DNA of 64,000 nt from Rhodococcus jostii RHA1 (GCF_000014565.1 NC_008268.1:4778501-4842500); one strand, 5' to 3'. Shown: positions 20,458 through 30,058, numbered from the stretch's first letter. Notes: generated from the letters alone by a model not told the origin. Translations and numbers: made by a program.

Positions 20458-22257
20458 TCAGAATCCGCGTTGCGCGACGTAGTCGTCACGGACCTCGCCG
20501 TGGTAGGCGGGAACGGTGATGTCCCACCAGCCGGTCGGGTGCATCTCGGTCCACGGCAGCTCGTGGGCGCTCATCGCCTCGATGATCACCGGGCCCGGCG
20601 TCGCGAAGGCGCGCTCGATCGCGTCGGCCAGCTTCTCCGGGTCCTCGACGCGCTCGGCGCTGCAGCCGAGTGACTGGGCGAACCGGGTGATGTCGGCGAA
20701 ATACGGTGTCCCGTCGAGGTTCTTCCACCCGGAGATGATTTCGCGTTCTTCGCCGAACAGGCTGATCTGGAGGTCCTTGATCGCTTCCCAGCCGCCGTTG
20801 TTGAGCACGACGATCACCAGCGGCACTCCGAGCATCGCGGCGGTCGCGATCTCGGTGCCGGTCTGGAGGAAGCTGCCGTCGCCGACCATCGCCAGGACCG
20901 GGGTGTCCGGGGCGCCGATCTGCGCGCCGATCGCGGCGGGCACACCGAATCCGATGCCAGAGAAGCCGCCGGCCACGATGTTGGTCTTCGGGTCGTAGAT
21001 CGGGAACTCGTTGAACGCCTGGTTCGCGGGGTTCGACGAGTCGGTGACCAGAATGCCTTCGCGCGGAAGGGCCTTGCGGATCTCGACCATCGCCCGCGAG
21101 TTGGTCATCGGCAGGTAGTCGGTGGTCCGCATCGGCCGCAGGTGCTCTTCCCACTGCGCCTTGAGGTCCTGCAGTTCGGCGAAGTAGTCGGTGCTGCGGT
21201 AGTCGAGGGCAGGCCCGAGGTCGGCGAGCACGTCGCGCAGCGCGGCGAGGGACGTTTTCGCGTCGCCGACGACGCCGACCTCGACCGGGTAGTTGCGGCC
21301 GATCTCGAAACCGTCGATGTCGATCTGCACGAGCTTGGTGTTCGGGATGTCGAACGTGACGCCGGGGCGGTACGACGACGTGATGCGGTCGCTGAACCGG
21401 CAGCCGACGGCGAGGATCACGTCGGCGGTGCGCGTGACGCCGTTGCCGGGGATCGACCCCATGTCGCCGCACGGCCACGCGTAGAGGTCGTGGTCGGCGG
21501 GGAACGCGCCCTTGCCCTGGAACGAATGGGTCACCGGCGCGCCGAGGTGCTCGGCGACGGCCATCAGTTCGGCGGCGGCCTCGGCGTGGATGACGCCGCC
21601 ACCGGCCACGATGACGGGACGTTTCGCACCGGCGAGCAGGCGTGCGGCCTCGGCGATCACGGCCGGGTCGCCGGTCGCGCGGGTGGCGGGACGGCGGGCA
21701 CCGGTGTCGGGGGTGTAGTCGCCGTACTCGGCCTGCAGGTCCTGCGGGATGTCGACGAGCACGGGTCCGCGCCTGCCCTCGTGCATCGTGTTGAACGCCT
21801 GCGCGAGCGCCACCGGCAGCTGTTCGAGGCGGCTGGGCTGCCACCACCGCTTGACCACCGGCTCCACCATGCGGGGGAAGTTGTTGCCGTGCGGGCGGTC
21901 GATTTCCTGGAGCACCCCGCGGTTCTCCATGTAGGTGTGCACGGCGCCGGTGATCAGGAGCATCGGCATCGAGTCGGCGAACGCGGTCGCGAGCCCGGTG
22001 AGGGTGTTGGTCGCGCCCGGTCCGATGGAGGTACAGATCGCGGCGATCTTGCCGGACGCCCGGTAGTAGCCGTCGGCCATGTGGGCGGCGCCCTGTTCGT
22101 GCATGGCCGGCACCAATTCGATCTCGTCGGCTCGGTCGACGAACGCGTCGAGGAGGGCGGTGTTGCCGTGTCCGGGGATCGCGAAGACCTTCTCGACTCC
22201 CTCGCGGATGAGGAAGTCGACGACCATCTGTCCGCCGGTGAGTTTCTGTGTTGTCAT
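20458..22257 (-). CDS. Thiamine diphosphate-dependent enzyme (module A)
   Basis: A 599-residue enzyme with the three-domain architecture of acetolactate synthase, IolD and benzoylformate decarboxylase. The catalytic glutamate is in AMHEQGAAHMADGYYR (Glu54), and the ThDP/Mg motif is GDGSFLQTGTEIATAAM ending LNNGGW. The family cleaves or ligates alpha-keto and diketo compounds. It lies between a GMC oxidoreductase and a sugar epimerase, with gaps of 35 and 12 bp. A biosynthetic acetolactate synthase role is unlikely, because no small subunit or ilv gene is nearby. I infer cleavage of an oxidised sugar or cyclitol, as IolD does in inositol breakdown. Confidence 0.8.
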   Translation of the reverse strand: MTTQKLTGGQMVVDFLIREGVEKVFAIPGHGNTALLDAFVDRADEIELVPAMHEQGAAHMADGYYRASGKIAAICTSIGPGATNTLTGLATAFADSMPMLLITGAVHTYMENRGVLQEIDRPHGNNFPRMVEPVVKRWWQPSRLEQLPVALAQAFNTMHEGRRGPVLVDIPQDLQAEYGDYTPDTGARRPATRATGDPAVIAEAARLLAGAKRPVIVAGGGVIHAEAAAELMAVAEHLGAPVTHSFQGKGAFPADHDLYAWPCGDMGSIPGNGVTRTADVILAVGCRFSDRITSSYRPGVTFDIPNTKLVQIDIDGFEIGRNYPVEVGVVGDAKTSLAALRDVLADLGPALDYRSTDYFAELQDLKAQWEEHLRPMRTTDYLPMTNSRAMVEIRKALPREGILVTDSSNPANQAFNEFPIYDPKTNIVAGGFSGIGFGVPAAIGAQIGAPDTPVLAMVGDGSFLQTGTEIATAAMLGVPLVIVVLNNGGWEAIKDLQISLFGEEREIISGWKNLDGTPYFADITRFAQSLGCSAERVEDPEKLADAIERAFATPGPVIIEAMSAHELPWTEMHPTGWWDITVPAYHGEVRDDYVAQRGF

Positions 22258-22292
22258 CGAAGAGGCTTTCTGGGTGTGGTGGGGGCGAAGCG

Positions 22293-23879
22293 TCACAGGG
22301 ACGCGGACTGGGCCGGGGTGTCGTGGGAACGGGTCTTGCCGACTCGGTCGGCGATGCTCTCGGCGACGCGGAAGGCGTTGGCCGCGATGGACAGGGCAGG
22401 GTTCATCACGGGCAGGGACGGGAAGAACGACGAGTCGACGACGTACAGGTTGCCGACGTCGTGGGCGCGGCAGTCGGCGTCGAGCACGGAGGTCGCGGGG
22501 TCGGTTCCGGCCCGCACGGTGCCGGCCTGGTGGGAGTTGACCTCGATGCCGGTGCCCTGGCTGAAGACGAACGGATAGCCGATCTTCCGGAGGATCTTGC
22601 GCACCTCGCGGACGAGTACCTCGTGGGCGCGAGTGTTGTTGGGGGTCCACGCGATCTGGATGTTGCCGTCGTCGGTGAGGGTGACGCGGTTGTCCGGATC
22701 GGGCAGATCCTCGGTGAACAGCCACCAGTCCATGCTGCGGGCCGTGGCCTGGCTCAGCGCCCACTTGGGGATCAGCGGCCGTTGGCCCTTGATCATCTCG
22801 CCCTGCAACTTGCCGATGAGTTGCACGTGTCCCAGCGGGTAGGGGTGGTCGGCGGTGCCGTGCGTGTAGAAATCGTTGATGTACAACGTCTTCTGGAACT
22901 CGGACGTGTTCTTCTTCAGTGGGTTGACGCCCACCATGATGGAGTTGTTGTGCACCATGTAGTTTCGTCCGACCATGCCGGAGGAGTTGGCGAGACCGTC
23001 CGGGTGCGCGGCGTTCGCCGACCGGAGCAGCAGCGCCGCGGAGTTGACGGCGCCACAGGACACCACCACGGTGCGTGCATCGACGACGAGTTCGGTGCCG
23101 CGGTGCCGGATCTGCACGCCGGTCGCCCGGTGCCCGGTCTCGTCGGTGAGCACGCGCTCGGCGTACGCGTTGGTCAGCAGTTCCACCGAGCCCGACGCGA
23201 TGGCAGGCCGGACGCAGCACACATCCGCGTCCGACTTCGCCAGCACCCGGCAGGGGAACCCGTCGCAGGTCCGACATCGGATACATCCGCCGCCGTCGCG
23301 CAGGTCGATGCCCAGTGGGATGTTCGACGGCGTGTACCCGAGGCGCCGCAGTGCGTCGGCCGCCTCCTGCACCGGTGGCTCGTGTCCGATCGCCGGGTAG
23401 GGGAAGGGTTCGTCGCGGGGGAGCGTCGGGTCGTCGGTGTGATCGCCGTGGACCCGGTGCACCTGTTCTGCCCGTGCGTAATACGGGGCGAAGTCGTCGT
23501 ACGAGAACGGCCACTCGGGAGATTCGCCGGCCTCGTGTTGCGTCGACTGGAAGTCTTCACGCCGGAACCGCGCCAGCGACGAGCCGTACAGCTTCGTGTT
23601 CCCGCCGACGTAGTAGTACGTGCCGGGGCTGAACGGCCTGCCCTCGGTGTCGTACCACTGCTCGGCGTTCGCATACCGGTGACCTTCGAAGACTTCCTGC
23701 GGGTCCCAGTTCTGCTTCTCCTGCGGCAGGAAGTCGCCGCGCTCGATCAGAAGCACATCGACTCCCGAGTCCGCGAGCGCGTAGGCGAGCGTTCCGCCGC
23801 CCATTCCGCTGCCGACGATGACGACGTCGTAGCTGTGTTTGCTCGGGCCTGTGGGCTCCCCCACGGATGCGTCTCTCAT
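22293..23879 (-). CDS. GMC-family FAD oxidoreductase (module A)
   Basis: A 528-residue glucose-methanol-choline oxidoreductase. The FAD motif is YDVVIVGSGMGGGTLAYALA, and the C-terminal signature is LYVVDSSFFPSLPVMNPALS with SIAANAFRVAE. A cysteine-rich segment in the middle has spacing C-x2-C-x2-C-x4-C and then CC. It is the first gene of module A, with a perfect palindromic operator about 80 bp upstream. Its module B paralogue has exactly the same length but lacks these cysteines. Likely reaction: oxidation of a sugar or cyclitol hydroxyl to a ketone. Confidence 0.85.
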   Translation of the reverse strand: MRDASVGEPTGPSKHSYDVVIVGSGMGGGTLAYALADSGVDVLLIERGDFLPQEKQNWDPQEVFEGHRYANAEQWYDTEGRPFSPGTYYYVGGNTKLYGSSLARFRREDFQSTQHEAGESPEWPFSYDDFAPYYARAEQVHRVHGDHTDDPTLPRDEPFPYPAIGHEPPVQEAADALRRLGYTPSNIPLGIDLRDGGGCIRCRTCDGFPCRVLAKSDADVCCVRPAIASGSVELLTNAYAERVLTDETGHRATGVQIRHRGTELVVDARTVVVSCGAVNSAALLLRSANAAHPDGLANSSGMVGRNYMVHNNSIMVGVNPLKKNTSEFQKTLYINDFYTHGTADHPYPLGHVQLIGKLQGEMIKGQRPLIPKWALSQATARSMDWWLFTEDLPDPDNRVTLTDDGNIQIAWTPNNTRAHEVLVREVRKILRKIGYPFVFSQGTGIEVNSHQAGTVRAGTDPATSVLDADCRAHDVGNLYVVDSSFFPSLPVMNPALSIAANAFRVAESIADRVGKTRSHDTPAQSASL

Positions 23880-23958
23880 GGGTCCTGCTCCTCGGTCGTA
23901 GAGAGTGGTGTCACGGATCTGCCGGGCGGGTCGACGTGAACCGGCAGTCGGTGAAATG

Positions 23959-23972
23959 GTTATACGTATAAC
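23959..23972. promoter_or_regulatory. LacI-type operator for module A
   Basis: GTTATACGTATAAC is a perfect 14-bp palindrome centred on CG, the form of LacI-family operators. It lies upstream of the GMC gene. It shares the ATACG core with the sites assigned to module B but differs in its flanks, which fits a paralogous repressor. Confidence 0.6.
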
Positions 23973-24051
23973 TAAAGGTTAGCGGCAGTGTCGGGGATGT
24001 CAACCCCGCACGAGCAACTCATCCCGGCGGGGGATGAGCTGCCCGCGGCCG

Positions 24052-25446
24052 TCAGGGCACGAGCGGTCGAGTGAGGTTCTCCGGCCGCAGCACGTCGTCG
24101 AGTTGCTCGCGGCTGAGCAGACCCCGCTCGAGCACGAGCGCGGCGACGGTGCGCCCGGTCGCGAGTGCGTCGGCGGCGATCGCGGTGGCCGCGGTGTACC
24201 CGATGTGCGGGTTGAGGGCCGTGACCACGCCGATGGACGCGTCCACCATGTTCTTCAGATGGTCGATGTTCGCGCCGATACCGACCACGCAGCGTTCACG
24301 CAGGACGGTGCATCCACGAGTGAGCAGTTCGATCGTCTCGAACAGGCTGTGCGCGATCACCGGCTCGAAGGCATTGAGCTGAAGCTGCCCACCCTCGGCC
24401 GCCATCGTCACCGTCAGGTCGTTACCGACCACCCGGAAGGCGATCTGGTTCACCACCTCCGGGATCACCGGGTTCACCTTGCCCGGCATGATCGACGATC
24501 CTGCCTGCACGGGCGGCAACGTGATCTCACCGAAACCGGCACGCGGGCCCGACGACAGGAGCCGAAGGTCGTTGCAGATCTTGGACAGCTTCACCGCGGT
24601 ACGTTTGAGCACCCCGGACAGCTGGACGAACGCCCCGACGTCCTGCGTGGCTTCGATCAGGTCGGACGCCGTCGTCACCTCGATCCCGGTGATCGCGGCA
24701 AGATGTTCGCGCACCCGCCACGCGTACTCGTGGTGCGCGTTGAGACCGGTCCCGATCGCCGTTCCGCCCAGATTGATCTCGGAGATGAGCGTCGCCGCCT
24801 CCCCGAGCCGCTGGGAATCCTCGTCGATCATGAGAGCGAACGTCGCGATCTCCTGGCCCAGGGTCATCGGAACCGCATCCTGCAACTGGGTGCGGCCGAC
24901 CTTGAGGACGTCGGAGAACTCCGTCGACTTCACCGCGAACTCCGCCGCCAAGTCCCGCATGGCCGCCCGCAGCCTGGTCAGGGCGGTTTGCAGGCCGGCC
25001 TTGATCGCGGTGGGGTAGACGTCGTTCGTGCTCTGGCTCATGTTCACGTGCTCGAGCGGATGGAGATACTCGTAGCGACTGCGCCGGTGACCGAGCAATT
25101 CCAGAGCCCGGTTGGCCACCACCTCGTTCGCGTTCATGTTCGTCGACGTGCCTGCACCGCCCTGGATGACGTCCACGACGAACTGGTCGCGCAGGGCGCC
25201 GGCCCGGATCTCCTCGCAGGCCGCCACGATGGCGTCCGCCTCGCGCCGCGGCAACAGGCCGAGGCCCGCGTTGGTCTGCGCCGCAGCCTGCTTGACGGAC
25301 GCCAGCGCCGACACGAGGTCGGGATGGCTGGCCAGCGGAATGCCGGTGATCGGGAAGTTCTCCGTCGCCCGCAAAGTGTGGATGCCGTAGTAGGCGTCCT
25401 CGGGGACCTCGCGGTCGCCGAGGAGGTCGTGTTCGGTGCGGGTCAT
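24052..25446 (-). CDS. aspA: Aspartate ammonia-lyase
   Basis: A 464-residue member of the fumarase/aspartase superfamily. The signature GSSIMPGKVNPVIPEVVNQ is intact and the substrate-binding stretch VHPTNDVN has the variant MSQSTNDVYPTAIKAG. It deaminates L-aspartate to fumarate reversibly. The ATG at 25446 overlaps the stop of the upstream histidinol-dehydrogenase paralogue (ATGA), so both proteins come from one operon. A related lyase acting on another amino-dicarboxylate is possible. Confidence 0.82.
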   Translation of the reverse strand: MTRTEHDLLGDREVPEDAYYGIHTLRATENFPITGIPLASHPDLVSALASVKQAAAQTNAGLGLLPRREADAIVAACEEIRAGALRDQFVVDVIQGGAGTSTNMNANEVVANRALELLGHRRSRYEYLHPLEHVNMSQSTNDVYPTAIKAGLQTALTRLRAAMRDLAAEFAVKSTEFSDVLKVGRTQLQDAVPMTLGQEIATFALMIDEDSQRLGEAATLISEINLGGTAIGTGLNAHHEYAWRVREHLAAITGIEVTTASDLIEATQDVGAFVQLSGVLKRTAVKLSKICNDLRLLSSGPRAGFGEITLPPVQAGSSIMPGKVNPVIPEVVNQIAFRVVGNDLTVTMAAEGGQLQLNAFEPVIAHSLFETIELLTRGCTVLRERCVVGIGANIDHLKNMVDASIGVVTALNPHIGYTAATAIAADALATGRTVAALVLERGLLSREQLDDVLRPENLTRPLVP

Positions 25447-26768
25447 CGTTCCGACGTCACCCGGGTAGGGATGTCGCCCCACGGGAGCGGGGCGTTGCCG
25501 AACTTGGCGGCGCGAAGGTCGCCGGAGCGGGCGTGCCCCTCGAACTTCTCCAGCCGCGACAGGCGGCCGCACACCTCGCCGAGTTTCGCGCTGCTGCCGA
25601 GATCGCGCACCTCCTGGTAGGTGAGCGTCTTGAGGAACTTGCCCACCCACAGACCGCCCGTGTAGCGGGCCGCACCGAGCGTCGGGAGAACATGGTTGGT
25701 TCCGATCAGCTTGTCGCCGTAGGGAACACACGTGCCTTCGCCGAGGAACAGGGCGCCGTAGTTCCGCATGGAGGTCAGGGCCTGACGGGGGTCCTCGGTG
25801 AGGATCTGGACGTGCTCCGACGCGAAGACGTCGGCGAGCCGGTACGCCTCGTCGAGCGTGTCCACCACGTGGATCTGACCGTGATCACGCCACGCGGGGC
25901 CGGCGATGGCGTTGGTGACCAAGCCGGGGAGCAGGGCGTCGATATGGTCGATCACCGCCCGTCCCACGGACTCCGACGTGGTGATCAGCACGCACGGCGA
26001 ATCGGGGCCGTGCTCGGCCTGGCTCAGCAGGTCGACGGCGATGGTGAACGGGTCGGCCAGGTCGTCGGCGACGATGAGCGTTTCGGTCGGCCCGGCGAAG
26101 AGGTCGATCCCGACCTCGCCGAACAGTTGGCGCTTCGCCTCGGCCACGTAGGCGTTGCCGGGGCCGGTGAGGATGGACACCGGGTCGATGGTCTCGGTGC
26201 CCAGCGCGAGTGCGGCGACCGCCTGTACTCCGCCGAGAACGAAGATCTCGTCGGCGCCGGCGAGGTGCATCGCCGCGACACTGATCTGCGGCGGCTCGCC
26301 GGCATTCGGGGGCGTCGTCGCGGCGACGCGTTCGACACCTGCGACCTTCGCGGTGAGCACCGTCATGTGTGCGGACGCGGTCAGTGGGTAGCGCCCGCCG
26401 GGTACGTAGGCGGCGGCCGCGTCGATCGGGACGTTGCGGTGCCCGAGGAACACCCCCGGCAGGGTCTCGACCTCGAGGTCCTGGATGGAGTCCCGCTGCG
26501 CCTGGGCGAAGTCGCGGATCTGGCGCTGCGCGAATCGCAGATCGTCGAGGACGGTCTCGGGAACGGACTTCACGATCTCCGCCACCCTGTCCTCACTCAG
26601 CCGGAACGATTCGGGGGACCAGCCGTCGAACTTCTCGGAGTACTTCCGGACGGCCTCGTCGCCGTTCGCGCGGACATCGGCGATGACGGCGGCGACGGTG
26701 TCGACCACGGCGGGGTTGCTCGCCCGCTGCGCTGGTTCACTGACGGCGGCCTTGAGAACGAATGACAT
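25443..26768 (-). CDS. Histidinol dehydrogenase family protein, catabolic paralogue
   Basis: A 441-residue zinc-dependent dehydrogenase of the HisD family. It has YVPGGRYPLTASAHM, the signature region TGPGNAYVAEAKRQLFG and SEHVQILTED. True HisD oxidises L-histidinol twice, but no other his gene is present. The gene is joined to aspA and divergent from a PucR regulator. Catabolic HisD paralogues oxidise other hydroxymethyl compounds, for example 2,3-dihydroxypropane-1-sulfonate in the HpsN branch. I therefore infer oxidation of an alcohol to a carboxylate in a nitrogen or sulfonate pathway; the substrate is unknown. Confidence 0.75.
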   Translation of the reverse strand: MSFVLKAAVSEPAQRASNPAVVDTVAAVIADVRANGDEAVRKYSEKFDGWSPESFRLSEDRVAEIVKSVPETVLDDLRFAQRQIRDFAQAQRDSIQDLEVETLPGVFLGHRNVPIDAAAAYVPGGRYPLTASAHMTVLTAKVAGVERVAATTPPNAGEPPQISVAAMHLAGADEIFVLGGVQAVAALALGTETIDPVSILTGPGNAYVAEAKRQLFGEVGIDLFAGPTETLIVADDLADPFTIAVDLLSQAEHGPDSPCVLITTSESVGRAVIDHIDALLPGLVTNAIAGPAWRDHGQIHVVDTLDEAYRLADVFASEHVQILTEDPRQALTSMRNYGALFLGEGTCVPYGDKLIGTNHVLPTLGAARYTGGLWVGKFLKTLTYQEVRDLGSSAKLGEVCGRLSRLEKFEGHARSGDLRAAKFGNAPLPWGDIPTRVTSER

Positions 26769-26900
26769 GGGATGCTTCCTTCGGATGAGCGAGGGGCTGG
26801 ATCTGTTGCCACTCAGCATCGCGGTGCCACACACGTTTCCGACAGTTGCATTGTGGGAACTATTTGCGTCGGTTCATGCACGTTCTGTGTACCATTGAGC

Positions 26901-28442
26901 ATGGTCTTCACCGTCGCCGACGCTCTCGACATCGATCTCCTGAAAGACGCGGGAGCCCGTGTCCTGACCGGATCGGACAGCCTCGACCGTGAGGTCCGCT
27001 GGGTGCATTCGTCGGAGATCTCGGATATCGCCCGCTTCCTCCGGGGTGGAGAATTACTCCTGACCGCCGGGCTCGGAATGGGCAGCACGGACGCCCTTCA
27101 GCAGGTGTTCGTCCGCGCAGCCGCTCATGCCGGGGCCGCCGCTCTCGTCATCGAGGAGTCGGGACGGATGTTCGACCGCGTACCGGATGCGGTAGTCGCC
27201 GAAGGGCAGGCCTGCGGCCTGCCGATCATCGCCCTTGCCCGCGAGGTGTCGTTCGCCGGCGTCTCGTCGCAGGTGCACGAGATCCTGACCGACAAGCGCC
27301 TGCAGGCGCTCACCCACGAACGGGAAGTCGAGTCCACGTTCTCGAACCTCCTCCTGGACGGCGCCGACTACCTCTCCATCGTGCAGACGCTGGCCGAACT
27401 CACCGACGGCACGGTGGTACTCGAGAACATCGCACATCGCGTGATGGCGTACGTCGGCGAATTCGACGAAGAGGCCGGCATCGAGGACTGGGACCGGCAC
27501 GCGCGGGGCCTCCACAGCGACGACAGTGGATGCGTCCGCAGGCCGGTGCTGATGCGCGGTCAGCCGTGGGGCTGGATTCACGTCTTCACCGACCGGCCCG
27601 CGACCGAACGGTCCACCGCGGGCTTCGCGACCGAGCGTGCCGCCGCGTCCGTCGCGATCTCGCTGCTGACCGACCGGAGCCGCGAAGCGAGGGACGATCA
27701 GCGGAGCACGGCACTGATCACGCGACTGCTGATCGGCGATCTCTCCGGCGCCGAATTCGTCGACCAGGCAGGAAGACTCGGGTACCAGCTGGGGTCGGGA
27801 CAGATCGTCGTCGTCATCGCGAACAAGGATGCCCGCGACGACTCGTCCGGTCCGCGCGCCGGCCGTCAGATCGACACGGGTGCGATCAGCGCCGACATGG
27901 GCGACTACGTCGTGGCCGTGGCGGCGGAGTCCGGCCGGACCCGCGCCGAGCTCGCGGGCCTGCTCGGGACAATGGAGCACGGCGGCGGCATGAGCCGCAC
28001 GGTGCCCGCATCGATGCTGCAGGTCGCGGTCACGCAGGCGAAGAGTGCCGCCGCGGTGTCGCGCTCCCTCCCTGCCTCACCCATGCTGCATTTCGACGAC
28101 CTCGGCGTCGAACGTCTGCTCGTGACGTTGGCGCAGGGGCCCGAGCTCGCCAGCTTCGTCGAGGACGAGCTCGGCCCACTGCTCACGAAGGACGCGCAGT
28201 CCACGACCCCGCTGCTGCCGACACTGCGAGCATTCCTCGCCGTCGACGGCCGCAAGACCGAAGCGGCGGAGAAACTCTTCATCCAGCGCCGGACCTTGTA
28301 CAACCGGCTCGACCGCATCGCCGCGATTCTGGGCAAGTCCCTGGACGACGCCGCCACCCGCCAAAGCCTGCTGCTCGCGGTGAAGGGGCTGGATCTGCTC
28401 GAAGGGTCGTCGGTCGTGGCTCGGCGGAGCTCGCGACCATGA
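26901..28442 (+). CDS. PucR-family transcriptional regulator
   Basis: A 513-residue regulator. An N-terminal PucR purine-catabolism-type domain (VADALDIDLLKDAGARVLTG) is followed by a central sensing region and the C-terminal PucR helix-turn-helix (FIQRRTLYNRLDRIAAILG). PucR proteins control purine, amine and amino-acid catabolic genes and usually act on a neighbouring operon. It is divergent from hisD-like/aspA with a 132-bp promoter region. The ATG at 26901 begins at MVFTVADALD, which matches the domain start. Confidence 0.85.
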   Translation: MVFTVADALDIDLLKDAGARVLTGSDSLDREVRWVHSSEISDIARFLRGGELLLTAGLGMGSTDALQQVFVRAAAHAGAAALVIEESGRMFDRVPDAVVAEGQACGLPIIALAREVSFAGVSSQVHEILTDKRLQALTHEREVESTFSNLLLDGADYLSIVQTLAELTDGTVVLENIAHRVMAYVGEFDEEAGIEDWDRHARGLHSDDSGCVRRPVLMRGQPWGWIHVFTDRPATERSTAGFATERAAASVAISLLTDRSREARDDQRSTALITRLLIGDLSGAEFVDQAGRLGYQLGSGQIVVVIANKDARDDSSGPRAGRQIDTGAISADMGDYVVAVAAESGRTRAELAGLLGTMEHGGGMSRTVPASMLQVAVTQAKSAAAVSRSLPASPMLHFDDLGVERLLVTLAQGPELASFVEDELGPLLTKDAQSTTPLLPTLRAFLAVDGRKTEAAEKLFIQRRTLYNRLDRIAAILGKSLDDAATRQSLLLAVKGLDLLEGSSVVARRSSRP

Positions 28443-28483
28443 CACTGTCGCCGGGTTCTCATTCTGTGCAGTCTGCGCGCAGG

Positions 28484-28502
28484 AGGTACACGGTCTGTAC
28501 CT
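28484..28502. promoter_or_regulatory. Dyad upstream of MFS gene
   Basis: AGGTACA and its reverse complement TGTACCT are separated by five bases, 42 bp past pucR and about 150 bp before the MFS start. It may be an operator for PucR or another regulator; no second copy was found. Confidence 0.35.
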
Positions 28503-28597
28503 GTTGTGCGGCGCGTCACCTTCGTAGTGTTTTCACCAAGATTCCGGCCATCCAGTCGGCGTTGATCGAAAGTTCACGCACTCGCTACTCGCTGAAC

Positions 28598-28621
28598 GGA
28601 CGCCTACCCCCGTAGGCGTCC
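28598..28621. terminator. Hairpin between pucR and MFS gene
   Basis: A perfect 10-bp stem, GGACGCCTAC with GTAGGCGTCC, has a CCCC loop. It lies 35 bp upstream of the MFS start, so it could end pucR transcription or lie in the MFS leader. No U-tract follows. Confidence 0.4.
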
Positions 28622-28655
28622 GCGGCGGTCCGAGACCTACCGCAAGGACGAAATC

Positions 28656-29945
28656 ATGGCAACACATGGAGCAGGCACCGCTCCCGTGCTCGACCATACA
28701 CGCGTGCGTAAGGCGCGAATCGCGACATTCTTCGGCTTCTTCCAGCTGGGCGCCGTGATGTTGATGTGGTCGACGAGCACCACCTCGTTGCGTAGTCACC
28801 TCGGATGGGAAGGCGACGGCGGCGACTCCCAGTTCGGCCTCCTCGCGCTGTCGATCGGCATCGGCGCCGCCGTCGGCTGCTTCGCCATCGGCCCCTTCAT
28901 CGATCGGTACGGTCCGAGAAACACGGCCATGCCCACGATGGTCGTCTACCCCCTCTGTTACATCCCACTCGCGTTCCTCGACGGACTGGTCGGAGCGATG
29001 GTGATCGGCGTGCTCATCGGACTGCTCCGCGGTGCCTTCGACACGGCGTTCAACACCCACGGTGTGCAGGTCGAGCGGTACTACGGGCGACCCATCATGT
29101 CTGCGTTCCACGCCGCCTACCCGGCAGGTGGCTTCGTGCTCGGCCTCGTCGGCAGCGCTTTGGCCCGGCACTTCACCGACAGCCCGGCCGTCGCCTACAT
29201 CTCGATCGGCGTGGTCCTGTCGGTACTCGGTGTCGTCTTCGGCAAATGGCTTCTGTCTCTCGACGAGTTGCTGCCTCCGGAACAGGACGAGATTCCGGGC
29301 GCCGCCGACCCCGCGCACCCGGGAAAGCGTTCGGCCACCACCGCGACGCTCCTCGTGATGATCGGATTCGGTGTGCTTCTGCTCGGATCGATGTTGAGCG
29401 AGGGCGCGGTCCTGGACTGGGGTCAGGAATTCGTTCGCCGCGCGGTCGGCACCACGGCAGGCCTGGCAGCGACGGCTGTCACGCTCTACTCGGGAGCTCA
29501 GTTCGTCGGCCGGTTGTTCGGCGACAAGCTGGCCGAGTACTTCGGTGCGCGACTCATCGTCGGTGCGAGCGGTGTCATCGGCGCCGCCGGTGCGCTTCTC
29601 ACGATGCTGGGCGGCTCGGCTCCGCTCGCCCTCACCGGCTTCGTGCTGCTGGGACTCGGCCTGGCGTGCATGGCGCCGCTCATGCTGTCGGCGGCCGGGC
29701 GACGCGATCCCGAGAACGCCGGACGGAACATCGGACTGGTCAACGCAATCGGCTACGTGGGCATGCTCGTGGGGCCTGCCGCGATCACCGTCGTCGTCGA
29801 CAACCTCGGTATCGAATGGATGCCGCTGCTGCCGGCCATCCTCCTCGCGCTGATCGCGATCGGCGGCCCCGCGCTGATGCGCCTGGTGCCGCGCTACCAC
29901 AAGCCGTCGTCGGAGACGACCAGGCACGAGGTCGCGACCGGGTAG
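28656..29945 (+). CDS. MFS transporter
   Basis: A 429-residue major facilitator protein with about twelve hydrophobic segments and a central loop rich in acidic residues (near LPPEQDEIPGAADPAHPG). It resembles the sugar/organic-solute MFS branch that includes FucP-like members; the substrate cannot be named. The ATG at 28656 has AAGGAC at 28643-28648. It follows pucR in the same orientation and may import the compound handled by the HisD-like/AspA operon. Confidence 0.75.
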   Translation: MATHGAGTAPVLDHTRVRKARIATFFGFFQLGAVMLMWSTSTTSLRSHLGWEGDGGDSQFGLLALSIGIGAAVGCFAIGPFIDRYGPRNTAMPTMVVYPLCYIPLAFLDGLVGAMVIGVLIGLLRGAFDTAFNTHGVQVERYYGRPIMSAFHAAYPAGGFVLGLVGSALARHFTDSPAVAYISIGVVLSVLGVVFGKWLLSLDELLPPEQDEIPGAADPAHPGKRSATTATLLVMIGFGVLLLGSMLSEGAVLDWGQEFVRRAVGTTAGLAATAVTLYSGAQFVGRLFGDKLAEYFGARLIVGASGVIGAAGALLTMLGGSAPLALTGFVLLGLGLACMAPLMLSAAGRRDPENAGRNIGLVNAIGYVGMLVGPAAITVVVDNLGIEWMPLLPAILLALIAIGGPALMRLVPRYHKPSSETTRHEVATG

Positions 29946-29964
29946 GTCTTGCTCTTCCGGTTCT

Positions 29965-29998
29965 GCGGTCCGGTACCTCTCCCGAGGTGCCGGACCGC
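29965..29998 (+). terminator. Rho-independent terminator after MFS gene
   Basis: GCGGTCCGGTACCTC pairs with GAGGTGCCGGACCGC (one mismatch) around a short loop, followed by CTTTCG. It lies 20 bp past the MFS stop. Confidence 0.8.
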
Positions 29999-30015
29999 CT
30001 TTCGTGTCATGAGCG

Positions 30016-30031
30016 GGTGATACGATTAACC
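30016..30031. promoter_or_regulatory. LacI-type operator before second MFS gene
   Basis: GGTGATACGATTAACC is a CG-centred near-palindrome 28 bp before the MFS start. It shares 14 of 16 positions with GGTGAAACGATTAACT at 35440, and 15 of 16 with the reverse complement of the 35462 site. Both of those sites precede module B, so this transporter probably belongs to the same LacI regulon. Confidence 0.65.
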
Positions 30032-30058
30032 ATCCCCCGACACGAACAGGAGACAGCT

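Noticed and set aside
25443..26768. Gene of histidine biosynthesis (hisD)
   Set aside because: No other his gene is present; it is coupled to aspA and faces a PucR regulator, so a catabolic paralogue is more likely.
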